NCBI GenBank assembly: GCA_025618425.1
Contig: CM046845.1
Location: 32,113,899-32,177,898 of the forward strand
Length of the DNA stretch: 64,000 nucleotides
Direction: 5' to 3'
From: Heliocidaris tuberculata
Lineage: Eukaryota; Echinodermata; Echinoidea; Camarodonta; Echinometridae
Under the pieces are notes generated by a model, which saw only the letters and a list, made by a program, of their open reading frames with translations, ran no database searches and was not told where the DNA came from. Of this stretch, positions 53,813-64,000 are shown piece after piece. Every line of letters begins with the position of its first letter. The stretch's first letter is position 1. The position numbers were made by a program, and so were the translations under genes.

Positions 53813-53820
53813 TTTCCCGC
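53813..53820. promoter_or_regulatory. E2F-type site upstream of GINS3
   Basis: tttcccgc, a perfect match to the E2F core, 57 bp upstream of the GINS3 ATG. A GC-rich word (cccccgcgcgccc) follows at about 53845. Cell-cycle control by E2F is known for replication genes in animals; its use here is inferred. Confidence 0.6.
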
Positions 53821-55986
53821 AATAAGAATTCCAGAGAAAAATTCCCCCGCGCGCCCTCTAGAGTCGCAGAGATGGTTACAATGAGTGAACTTATGACCTT
53901 TTATGTTGTTTATTTATTGCATTATAGGCTAACCTTGTTTTAGAATGCTTAATTTGGGCAAATGAATGACTTAAAAAAAAAAAAAAGAATAAAAATAAAT
54001 AAAGAAATAAAATAAAATAAAAAAAAAAGTGGGGGGGGGGGGGGGGGGGTTCAATTCCCCCCTCTCTCTCTCTCAAAGAAATTTAAAAAAAATCAAACAA
54101 GCAAGCAAAATTAAATAAACACAAACAAAGAAAAACAAAACAAAACAAAACAAAATAATATTTTAAAAAACTAAAGCTAAAGAAATGAATTAAATATAAA
54201 TAAAAGGCCTTCACATACCTTGGATGTTGATGGTGTCCAAAAGTCTCTGACATACAAAAAGATCTCCTGACCCCACTAGATCCTCCCCTGATAGGAGCCA
54301 GTCTTTCTCAAATTTTTCCCAAAAAATTTAAGTTTTAATGCAGTACTAAGTACACTATACATTTTGATAAACGAATCTCTGCAGGGGCGGATTGAGGATT
54401 TTGGGAAGGGAACGCCTTTTATTTGAAAAAAAAAAATTGTACAGACTGGTCGGCGGGCCGGAGATGATTTATTTTTCAATTTTGAAGATTATACAGCAAG
54501 CAAAGGTAAAGGTTGGTACCGTCCTTCCCCATACCCCCCCCCCCCCCCCCCCGCCGGTAGTGACAAGCAATCGCCGCACATGACTACTACTGCTGCACCC
54601 CCTACTTTTTGTTCAGTAGAAATGCACGTTTCATAAAGCTTATTATGAAGTGGGGGGGGGGGGGGGGGGGGAGTAATGTGCGTTCGCATGCTCAGCTCCC
54701 CAGCCCATGCACTTTCAACAGCACTCCTCAACAGTACTAGTACTATTACTATTACTGCTCGTATAGAGTCGGAGGGAGCAACTTGATTTGAAGGGAAAAG
54801 GGGGTCTTATAAACAAGAAGAAAGAAGAACATGAATCACGGGAATAGAAAGGGGGTCGAAGAGGGGATCTGGCAAAAATGAATATCGGGAGTCTTGGGGT
54901 AGTTCAACCTTATTCTTTTATGACGACCTAGCAACACCCCGACAGGTGTTTAATTATTTTTTAAAACGTTCAATAAAAAAAAAAGATGTCCACTCATGTC
55001 ATGCATGTCTTTGACCTTGATACCCGATTTCTTGAAACACCCTTATTATTTAACTAATGGATAGTTTATAGATGTATGTTAAATTATGCTAGCTGATTAA
55101 GGAGTTGTGTTTAACTCCGAAACACGTAACGTTCTTTTTAATGTTGTGATACTTTAACAAGAATTTCATTTTTGGGTTTTTGAATTTTGTGTTCTCAAAA
55201 AGCGAAAAAAGCGGAAAAAAGTCTTATAGTGGAATGATTTTAATACGATCTCCGCAAATAAAGTAAGTTTGTAATATTCTGCAATAAAACAACCGAAACT
55301 TAAGTTAATCCCTTTTTTGATCAAATTCGCCATTCATTTGAAATCATTCAAATCGAACCAACCATGGGTCTCGATCCCGGGGGGATGGGGGGGGGGATAT
55401 ATATCCCCCAATATTTGAGGTGGGGGGGGGGGGTGGCCTGTATTATCACCCCCCAATTATTTTGGATAAAATGAATAAGAATTATGATACATTAACTTAA
55501 AACTAATAATTATCCAAACTCATTATGTTTGATCTTGAAATACCATCACATTTTTTATTGATTAGAAGTAAGGATATAAGAAATGTAATTTCAATTCCAA
55601 AATATCGAAGAAAAATCGTTCGCTCGCATTGTTATTCTCAATTAAGGGCTTCCGTCCATTGGAGTAGATCTGTGCATTCCTTCTTTTTATTAAAAACCAT
55701 TTTGGGATGCTCTAAAATGCAAGTTTTATAGACAGATTTTTGAAAAAGTCCCTGATGTGGGAGGGGGATACGCACCTCCAAAACCCTCCCCCGGTCGGTC
55801 GCTTCGCTCCCTCGCCGGTCATTCCCCCCCCCCCCCCCAAATCATGAACACGGATCGACACCCCTGGAACTAACCCAGTGCTTAAACAATATTACTACTA
55901 ATAAATAAATAATTTTAGAAGAAATGAAAGGAAACTACTGGCATGCACTATGGGCATACCACGGGCGTAGACACGCATAGTTATCC

Positions 55987-56041
55987 ATTGTTAGTGGGGG
56001 GGGGGGGATGATCTATTCATCATCCCCCCCACTAACAATAG
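55987..56041. repeat. Palindrome with G-run/C-run stem
   Basis: attgttagtggggg pairs with cccccactaacaat, and gatgat with atcatc, around a short loop. The flanks gggcgtagacac and gtatctacgcc are also roughly inverted. Confidence 0.8.
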
Positions 56042-57257
56042 AAAGTGTGTTCGTATCTACGCCACTGGGGCATACACTTAGATGAAAATCGTCGATATCT
56101 ACTTGTTCATGCATGTTCGCTTTTACTATCACCACACTAATCTCCCGTGACCACCCCACAAACACCACCACCACCACCACCATTATTACTATCACCGACA
56201 CTATAAAACACAAGGCACTGACACACCACAGTTACCACCACAGCGACAACGACAAAACTGCCACAACTCCATTAAGAGCAGAACACTGTACACCTCTGCC
56301 ATGCATATCATCATTATGGCAACCCCCAAAACACATGCCTCAAATCATCTCAACCACCTCACCGAAACACATTGCATACACAACGCCATAACCGGGGGTG
56401 GATGGGGGGGGGGGGGGGCGGATCCAAGATTGTCCGATGGGAGGGGTTGTGGTGGGGAAGACTAGGTGGGGGGGGGGGATATTCACCTCCCCCCCCAAAA
56501 AAAAAAGGCATAGTATTTTTATTTGAGGGAGGGTGTGCACTGGCGTATCCAGACTTGTTAAACGGGGGGGGGGGGGGGGGGGGCACAGGCGATGGAGCCG
56601 AAATAAAATAACAGACTCACATACTTACACACATACACACAAACAAGTGCAGGGGTATATATAGGGTTAAGGTCTTGGCCCTACGTCCTGTGGTTGACCT
56701 CTTCTCTTAGCAGATGAATGGGGGGGGGGGATGGCCCACCTGTGCCCTTCTGGCTACGCCTATGGGAAATCGTTTCCCCTCTCCTCCAGCTGAACTCGCC
56801 TATGGGTTAACACGATGTGCTGACAGAAGACGAGCGAATGTCACACTGGAGTGTGTTGGTAAATGATTTCTGATATTATCAGAAAGAGATGATTGTTTTG
56901 TGCTTAAAAACATATCAGATTTCGCCTTATTATTAACTAGATGCACAAAGAAAGACACATTTTCACCAGGTCAATGACCATTACCATCACTTTGTATTAA
57001 ATTGACCACCGTACATACATTTGTCATAAGCCTGCCAGTACTTTTAACACAAAATCAATCGAATTCCTTCTGAGTATTCTGAGCAAAACTTCTAATCTAG
57101 ATCACTATCGTTTGCAGATGACGCTTTCTAGTTTTTAATTCTTGATTATAAACGCAGTAATCAGTCAATTTGTATTTCTAATTACATTTGTTTGTTTAAC
57201 TAACATTTTTTTTCAGTCATGTCAGTATGGCTTGTAAGGTCACCACATATGACACTG

Positions 57258-57430
57258 CAGGGGCCGTGGAGCGTTTTTGAAAGTGGGGGGGGGGGGGGCG
57301 CTGATCTGATTTCACTCATTAATGACAATTTTTGAGCATTTTTTCCGACATTTTTTTAACGTGTCTACTAAAGAAAGTGGGGGATGGGCTGCAGCCCCCC
57401 CCCCCCCCGGTTCCGCGGCCCACGCAGTGT
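57258..57430. mobile_element. Possible hAT-like MITE with G-run/C-run arms
   Basis: The left end caggggccgtggagcg faces the right end tccgcggcccacg, with gaaagtggggg on the left and a C-run on the right. The borders and target duplication are not clear. Confidence 0.5.
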
Positions 57431-57689
57431 ATTTCATTGTGTACGTGTTTACTTTTTACGGGATATGTATCATCAAATTAAAATTGTGAAATTCACCTAT
57501 AAATAATAATTTTTCAGCTATTTTTTCCCCTATACATCAGTAATGTCTGGCGTTTGTTCACGGTGTATTATTAGTTATGAGTCACCGAAAATAAACGACT
57601 TGATTCAAATAGACATATCTTCACGTTGAATGTGCATCACTTTAAAACATGTTAAATTTTACAAAAATGCGCGTCACACTCTGAATGAG

Positions 57690-57815
57690 TTGGGCAAAAT
57701 TTTACTCAATATTGGGTTAAATATATTTAACTTGGGGTAAAATTCATCGAATATTTTACTCAACAAACGTGCGTGTTCCCTTTTTACCCAATATTGAGTA
57801 AAATTTCACCCAACC
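57690..57815. repeat. Inverted repeat
   Basis: ttgggcaaaattttactcaa and tattgggt on the left return as acccaatattgagtaaaatt and tcacccaa on the right. Confidence 0.8.
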
Positions 57816-58744
57816 TTTCAGTGGGTATACATGTATAGCCAGCATACTCATTTAAAACCGATAGCTGTGTAAACTATTTGAAAAAATATTATATAGCTGA
57901 TTGTTGAATTACTCGCGGTAATCAAAATACAATATCAAAATGACATTTTATATGTACATGCATGATCAGATACATTATTTATATAACAAAATAACGACTA
58001 GGCGCAAGTTTAATCCAGTAATTATGTGCGAATATTGTAATGAATAATGAGTAAATACATCAGTGATTAACAATGTTAATCAATTTCAAATCAAACTTCT
58101 TATCCTATATAAAGAAGAACCAAAAATGACAATGAAAAGCTAACATTATAGTGAATACAAAAAATTATACAGTTGATAATTATTCGTTAAAGCAAAGATA
58201 GAATTTAAGAATAGGGCAAGTTTTATATACTTTACCTTGTCGCCGATTTCATTCTAAGTTAACCATGTTCCCCTCAAAGATGTACATGTATTTTTATTTG
58301 ATAAGTTTATACAATTATATAACGACGTACACTCTTAGAAATAGTGCGTTTAAAGCTTGGATAAAGAAGTGCCCTTATATTTTTACGCACGATGTCTTAG
58401 AGCAAGTGTATAGAGCATGGATCCATCCAAATATCAACTAAATTTATGATTTCGACGTCAAGTTTTACCGATTATTCCAATAACGCCCTTGGTATATGAG
58501 ATACTGAATGATCTGATACTGGGACCAGCCCAGAATCAAATCATATTAGACAAACAATTTCAGCATATATACGACGTTTTCAATTATTGTAAATAACGAT
58601 GAATACACAATGAATAACCGTATGATACAACTTCCTTTATTATGTCGAAAGTATCTGTGTAATAGTAAAAACTGAAAACCAAATTCTCTCTAAAAAGAAC
58701 TACCTTGCATTTACATTTCAACCCAATGTATTGCCAAGTGTCAG

Positions 58745-58852
58745 ATACAGAGGGAGAGAGGGGAGGGGGGGGGGGGTAGAGACGGACCGACAAAGACAGA
58801 CAGTTTGAGTGGGAGAGAGAGAGACTGAACGGGTGACAGCGACAGAGAGAGC

Positions 58853-58890
<38 letters not shown>
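58745..58890 (+). repeat. GA-rich microsatellite in the CLCA 3' flank
   Basis: gaga-type runs plus a G-run near 58768. They are probably in or near the 3' untranslated region of the minus-strand gene. A possible AATAAA for that gene lies near 58638. Confidence 0.85.
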
Positions 58891-58891
<1 letters not shown>

Positions 58892-58935
58892 GTGAGGAAG
58901 TAAAGATGATTTCAATACAAGTCAGCTTCTTTTCT

Positions 58936-60557
58936 CTAAACCTCCGCGTTGAAAGTAGGATTCTTGCAACTGACCACGACAACCGGCTCGTTCGTGGAAA
59001 CGTCACCGCGTCCAAATGACGATGAATCCTTATCTAGCTCAAAGGAATCCCTCTTGCGCACTTTGTATTCAGAGAGCCGAATGAAAGCTGCCAGAATGAA
59101 TAGTAGTCCAAAGACAACAGAGATGCTGATGATCAAAGGAAGCGTTCCCGTTGGTAGTGATGGCTGTGATGGTGGAACTTCGGCCGCATGTCCCGTTGAC
59201 TCTGAGGATGGCATATCCCTGTTTGGAGGTACATTGGACGATGATCCCGTTGACTCTATCGTTGACGTAGTAGATAAATTAGGCAAAAATTTTGTCGGTT
59301 GAGATTTCGTCGTAGGAGGTGCACTAGACGAGGATTCCGTTCGCTTTGTCTTTGGCGCATTCGTTGTAAGAGGTACACTGGACGAAGATTCCATTGACTC
59401 TGTCGTTGGTGCATTTGTCGTAGGAGGTACACTAAAAGGAGATTCCATTCGCTTTGTCGTTGGTGCATCCGTCGTTTGAGGTACACTAGACGAAGACCCC
59501 GTTAATTCTGTCGGTGGCGCATTCGTCGTAGGAGGTACGCTATACGAGGATTCCGTTCGCTTTGTCTTTGGCGCATTCGTTGTAAGAGGTACACTGGACG
59601 AAGATTCCATTGACTCTGTCGTTGGTGCATTTGTCGTAGGAGGTACACTAAACGGAGATTCCATTCGCTTTGTCGTTGGTGCATCCGTCGTTTGAGTTAC
59701 ACTAGACGAAGACCCCGTTAATTCTGTCGGTGGCGCATTCGTCGTAGGAGCTATACTAGACAGGGTATCCGTTTGCTTTGTTGTAGGCACATCCGTGCTT
59801 GAAGGTACAGTAGAGGAAGATTCCGTTGACTCTGTTGTTGGCGCATTCGTCGTTGGAGATACTCTAGACGAAAATTTCGTTGACTCTGTCGGTGGTGCAT
59901 TCGTCGTAGGAGGTACACTAGACGAGGATTCCATTCGCATTGTTGGCGCATTCGTCGTAGGAAATACACTAGACGAAGACCCCGTTAACAATGTCGGTGG
60001 CACATTCGTCGTAGGAGCTACACTAGACGGGGATTCCGTTCGCTTTGTTGCAGGCACATCTGTGTTTGAAGGTACATTAGACGAAGATTTCGTTGACACT
60101 GTCGGTGTCGAATCTGTCATAGGAGGTACACTGGACAAAGATTCCGTTGACTCTGTTGGTGGCGCATTTGTCGTAGGAGTTACACTAGGCGAAGATTCCG
60201 TTGACTCTGTCGGTGGTGCATCTGTTGTGGTAGGTACATTAGATGAATTTTCCGTCACCGTTGTCGATGGTGGATCTGTTGTGGTGACCATGGGCGAAGG
60301 TGGACGTGGAACAACTGTCACGATATTCGACATACCTCCCACGTTATTAGACTCATCCCATGCTCTTATCGCAAAAAAATACGTATCAGCTGTCTGGTTA
60401 TCAGGGAGACCGATGGTAATATATTCCTTGGTTCCTGTTGGGGCGACTGGAGAAAGTCTACCGGCTAAGATATCGGACGCCTGGATTTGTGTGCATGCGG
60501 TCCATTTGTCGAGGAGTGTGTCAAAATCAGTCGAGTATCGAAGTTCGTAATGAGATG
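58936..60557 (-). CDS. CLCA terminal exon: FnIII end, repeat domain, membrane helix, tail
   Basis: 1622 bp, starting ASHYELRYSTDFD after tttttag. The FnIII-like domain ends near NVGGMSNIVTVVP. Repeats run 60264-59296, then a helix and a tail ending PTFNAEV before the stop. The whole mucin-like domain sits in this one exon. Confidence 0.93.
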
Positions 60558-62252
60558 CTAAAAATGAGAGGAAATTACGACAAATGGTGAAGATGTAGCT
60601 TCCATCTTATATTTCAACTTCATTTATGTTTTATACACACAGTTTTTTAAAAAAATATTCAGAGAGATATGATTGAAAACATGAAGTTTATATTCATTGG
60701 ACCATCTGAATTCCTATTAAACGATGCAAACCATCAACAATAATTGTGAGTCAAATCATTTTTACTCGTGATTTATGACATTTTTCCAACAATTTGACAT
60801 TTTTTTATTATGTTTGTAAATACTATGATCCGCCTATGTAGCCCAGCCAAGTGTCGTAATAAAAATTGTATCTGTATAGAAATGACATGCAATACAAGAC
60901 AATGCGTACATAGCAGCGCCCTCTTTATCAGAACATTTTCAAAAATTCTATCCATCAAAAACAGCAAGTGTATTGTTGATATCTTTGAAACAGTCTCAGT
61001 GATTAACAGCACATTTTTTGTATGAGCTTAACATCACCTTTATACGAAATTCTTTCGTTCCAAAAGCTCTGTACCTTTAAAGTAAGCACACAAAATATTT
61101 GTATTTCTTCATCTTTTTATGAAAAATGTCAATGACATCATGAATCTCACCAGTGCCATGGTCTAGATCGTCACCCACAGCGGTCCACATCAGTTCAACT
61201 GTTCGATCCTCACTATACGTCGCGTCAGCGCTCCTCAAGTCAGTTATCTTAGATGGAGCAAGGATATCAATGGTTGAACCTGATACATAACCCGTAACTT
61301 GGAAAGAACCTCCCGATGTGGTCCTCGTGAACAAAGAGAAGGGCGTTTCTGCATCCCGTCGGAATCGCCCACCTACAGTGAAGTTTTAAGAGAATTTATC
61401 CGTTAAATAACTCTCAGTCAAAACGAAATATGGCTAAAGTTTTTCCACCCTCTATCCGCTATGGATTTATTGTTTGTTGTTGCCAATGATACTACAATAA
61501 ATAATTAATTGGATAAAATATATCTTACCCACATCATAATGTACACATTAAGAAGAGGGGAGAAAAGGAACACCCACTGTGCTTACCCACCCCCACCCCC
61601 CACCCCACACACACAAACACACACACACACACAAGATAATAATATTCTGTTGATTGCAAGGCTCTTTAATAAGGAGAATGGTATTATACTGATGAGGTAT
61701 TCTGTGTAAACCATCATGTAAGCCATGATGATATTACTATCATCATTATCATCACTTGTTATTGTTATAACTATTATCATTATTATTAATATTAATATCA
61801 TTATAATCATATTCTTGCTGAAATACAGCGATTGCCATTGGCTCGGATGTTTGCTCTCCCCTCTCCCCCTAAAGTCAAGGTCCAGATAGGGATGGTCATG
61901 TAGGTATTGATTCCTTTGCAAGATATACTCTGCATACCTGTTGTGTCCACGAAGCTACTTTGGTGAGTGGACCCGTTCACATATACCTCTACACCGTACT
62001 GGCCATTGGTCGTGAAGCTTTGGAAGTTGGCCGAATATATTCCATCATCTCGGAACAAGTCCGACCCTACCAAACAAGATACGAAGATGATTACATGAAC
62101 CATGAACAACAGAGAGAGAGAGAGAGAGAGAGATGGAGGGGGAAGGGGAGGAGAGAGAGAGAGAGAGCGCGCGCGAGAGAGATGGAGGATGGGAAGGAAA
62201 AGAAGAAGAGAGGGATAGAGATAGGAGAGAGACGGGGGTAGAGGGAGAGGAG

Positions 62253-62283
<31 letters not shown>

Positions 62284-62740
62284 AAGAAAGAAAGAAAGAA
62301 AGAAAAGGAGGAGGGGGTAATAATGCGCCAGCTTGGAAGGAATAACTTTCACAATAACACACAAGTTTTAGGTAGATGTAAGCAACGCATAAAACTATGA
62401 CTCAGTTTTATTGAGCTTATTCAAAGTTCTAATCATTATTTCTGATAATGTCAAACTAAATATGGGAATGCTGGATTGAGGAACAGAAAGGTTTTTTCTC
62501 TCATTGATAGATCAACAGGGTCAGAATTTTAAAAGAACTCGTTTCTATAAAATATCCATACCGGTGAAATGATGTGAAACATCTTAGCTTACCCTTTCCT
62601 TTGTCGAGAAGCTGAATGGTATGCGAGTCTCCACTTGCACTCTCAATCCGAGCGATCACGTCAGCTTCGAGCACGGGTTCGTAGTTGATATGAACGAGTG
62701 CGTAGATATCAACCACCGGTTTCTGGTTAATTTCTATATG
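58936..62740 (-). CDS. CLCA-family protein, C-terminal half, with mucin-like repeats and a membrane anchor (5' part missing)
   Basis: CLCA proteins are secreted or membrane-bound regulators of calcium-activated chloride channels; their N-terminal metalloprotease and VWA domains would lie off the right edge. Four exons join in phase: 62740-62593, 62066-61938, 61372-61151 and 60557-58936, giving about 706 residues. Landmarks: VDIYALVHINYEPVLEAD with IARIESASG, LLDKGKG-SDLFRDDGIYS, TRTTSGGSFQV, LAPSKITDLR and WTAVGDDLDHGT (fibronectin-III-like start), and ASHYELRYS...FFAIRAWDESNNVG. After the FnIII-like domain come 18 Thr/Ser/Pro repeats of 18 residues, a hydrophobic helix (LPLIISISVVFGLLFILAAF) and a tail of about 50 residues with EYKVRKRDSFELD. 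The helix suggests a type I membrane protein, like CLCA2. Which CLCA paralogue this is cannot be told. Confidence 0.9.
59296..60264 (-). repeat. In-frame 54-bp tandem repeats, 18 copies (mucin-like)
   Basis: The consensus is close to TESTESSSSVPPTTNAPP, with one unit a residue short. Within it a four-unit block of 72 residues (216 bp) is duplicated nearly exactly: the words starting TKRTESSYS at about 59560 return as TKRTESSSS at about 59344. High Thr/Ser/Pro predicts dense O-glycosylation. Confidence 0.95.
61151..61372 (-). CDS. CLCA exon, start of the FnIII-like domain
   Basis: Encodes GRFRRDAETPFSLFTRTTSG, GSFQVTGYVSG and LAPSKITDLRS...WTAVGDDLDHGT. R-x-TSGGSF and P-P/A-SKI-x-DL are shared with vertebrate CLCAs. 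Confidence 0.94.
61596..61634 (+). repeat. (CA)n-rich microsatellite
   Basis: C-rich then acac run in a CLCA intron. Confidence 0.9.
61938..62066 (-). CDS. CLCA exon
   Basis: Encodes SDLFRDDGIYSANFQSFTTN then GQYGVEVYVNGS and SSFVDTTG. DGIYS is strongly conserved in the family. Phase 1 in, phase 1 out, donor gtatgc. Confidence 0.92.
62110..62312 (+). repeat. (GA)n/(GAAA)n purine tract in a CLCA intron
   Basis: Interrupted gaga runs ending in gaaa units, about 45 bp past the 5' edge of exon 62066-61938. On the gene strand it reads as a CT-rich stretch just before the acceptor, so it may serve as its pyrimidine tract. Confidence 0.93.
62593..62740 (-). CDS. CLCA exon, first visible
   Basis: Encodes HIEINQKPVVDIYALVHINY and EPVLEADVIARIESASGDSH, ending LLDKGK in phase 1 at gtaagc. 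The acceptor is ttctttctatag. It matches the pre-FnIII beta-sandwich region of CLCA. Confidence 0.88.
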
Positions 62741-64000
62741 CTATAGAAAGAAAAATTAATATTACCTGTTCTAACAAGCGTTCATGTTGAAGAATTGTAC
62801 CGTACACCGTATACACCTTTAACATAACGAATTAATGTTACTACTAGTATACTGGATTTTATATATAGGGGTTTTATTATTTTTTCGATTGAAACTGGCT
62901 ATATAAACCAATCTCTTAGTTGATTCATTTTCCATTCCCTTTTATTTTCTTTCGTTTTCTAATCAGCTTTCACCTGCCTTTCTCCATTTCCATAATTTTC
63001 GCTTTGAACCCCCACCTCCGCACACAGAATACCCACGCACCTAAACTATTACACACATGCACGTCCTGCACACAACTATCCCCTGCACCTAACCCCCTCC
63101 GCCCCTACAAACACACACAACACACACACACATACACGCACACACACACCCACACATGTACGTCCCGCACACAACTATCCCCTGCACCTAAACTCCCACC
63201 GACGCACACAATTCACCCCAAAAACATGTTTACGCAGCAAGTTGAAAATGTAATTGTTACGGACACTTCGCATTTTTGGCTGTCTTGAGTTTTGTTTGGC
63301 CGATGAGGGCGTTTTCTCATCGGACTGCAATTTTTCTTCTGTGATAGAAGTTTGAAGTTTGCCCGAATCCCCAATAATTCACGCTAATCCATACAAGCCC
63401 AATGTTGTAAGTGTTAATTTATATCATATTTTGTAGTTAAGACATTAGATAATAGTATGAAGGATGATTTGTAATGATTTGGGGTTTCAAAAGGGGAGTA
63501 TTTTGATGATAGTTTTGTCGTATTGCACAGTGCTAATGGGTGATATGTTACGTAAGCTTTACTATGTGAGCTACTGTAGTGCATAGTTAATGGGGATTGT
63601 ATGCTTTGTTTTAATTTGTTTCGTCAAGCACTCGGGTCAGTGCATATGAAATTAAGCAGTGTAATGTACATTAAGTCAACATAGAGACAAGAAGTCTATT
63701 GTGTTATTATTTGATATGAAAATTAGAGTTATAAGCCAGGCAAACACAAATGTTGCCTTTAATAGACGAGACAGGTTCAGGTAGAATTTGCATTGTTACT
63801 GTCTACTATGAGGGTCATATTAGTGAAATCACAGATATTTATGCCACTGAATGTCTAATGTTCTAGAATTAGGTTCAAGTTGGGATACCTATACAGGCAG
63901 TTTAGATAGACATATTATTTGATGTAGGGGGTACTGGGATAGACAATGGGTATGAATATTTTGATATGACCAGGAAAAGCTAGAATAGTCTATACAGAGT
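62741..64000. other. No gene recognised; presumed CLCA intron
   Basis: Contains AT-rich sequence, a CA-rich block (63110-63155), and a unit repeated at 63050 and 63152 (acgtcc-gcacacaactatcccctg). A hairpin with arms ccgatgag and ctcatcgg lies at 63300-63323. From 63400 on there is T/G-rich sequence with no recognised exon on either strand. Confidence 0.5.

Larger units (their letters stand above)
53757..58935. other. Intergenic, low-complexity stretch
   Basis: A-rich and G- or C-run sequence with microsatellites and old MITE ends. Items: A-rich block with a G-run (53970-54200), poly-C and poly-G near 54535 and 54652, hairpin 55987-56041, ACC-type repeats (56160-56180), G-runs near 56405, 56472 and 56565, and an inverted C/G element at 57258-57430. 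No gene was recognised. Confidence 0.6.

Noticed and set aside
58936..60342. The 468-codon frame starting at 60342 as a stand-alone secreted mucin
   Set aside because: The frame continues upstream in phase to an acceptor at 60557 and completes the CLCA FnIII-like domain, so the ATG at 60342 is internal.
63300..63323. Terminator-like hairpin followed by T-rich sequence
   Set aside because: Resembles a bacterial terminator by chance; the context is animal DNA with no adjacent gene end.

Overview
This is eukaryotic, animal nuclear DNA. It is AT-rich, its genes are split into short exons with GT/AG introns, and it is crowded with short non-autonomous DNA transposons, homopolymer runs and microsatellites. 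The gene set and the repeat style (a tRNA-derived SINE, TTAA- and TA-flanked MITEs, frequent acatgta words) suggest an invertebrate deuterostome, most likely an echinoderm such as a sea urchin. That placement is an inference and was not tested.

Four protein-coding genes can be assembled from conserved protein motifs and splice phases. (1) Plus strand, 2303-27914: the last 11 exons of a MATE-family transporter (SLC47A-like). Its first exons lie off the left edge. (2) Minus strand, 46117-36130: a complete 11-exon RluA-type pseudouridine synthase, the RPUSD2 orthologue, 693 residues with every splice phase matching. (3) Minus strand, 53756-50817: a complete two-exon GINS3 (PSF3) gene of 212 residues, with an E2F-type site just upstream. 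(4) Minus strand, 62740-58936: the last four exons of a CLCA-family protein. It ends in a Thr/Ser/Pro mucin-like domain of 18 repeats of 18 residues and one membrane segment; its N-terminal part lies off the right edge.

Layout: 1-990 is a 224-bp tandem array. 2303-27914 is the MATE gene, whose first visible intron (12 kb) is packed with foldback and tandem repeats. 27915-36129 is intergenic and holds several MITE families. 36130-46117 is RPUSD2, with a SINE, a piggyBac-type MITE and two hAT-type elements in its introns. 46118-50816 is intergenic and holds a 264-bp GAA repeat close to the inferred RPUSD2 promoter. 50817-53756 is GINS3, with a Mutator-type foldback element in its intron. 53757-58935 is a low-complexity intergenic stretch. 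58936-62740 is CLCA, and 62741-64000 shows no recognisable gene.

The four genes are unrelated housekeeping or membrane functions and do not form a functional cluster. No new system with its own protein genes was found. The most notable material is structural: several transposon copies with perfect target-site duplications, an exact 343-bp tandem duplication, a motif-dense 3.6-kb element built on inverted copies of one 14-bp word, and purine-rich tracts next to gene signals.
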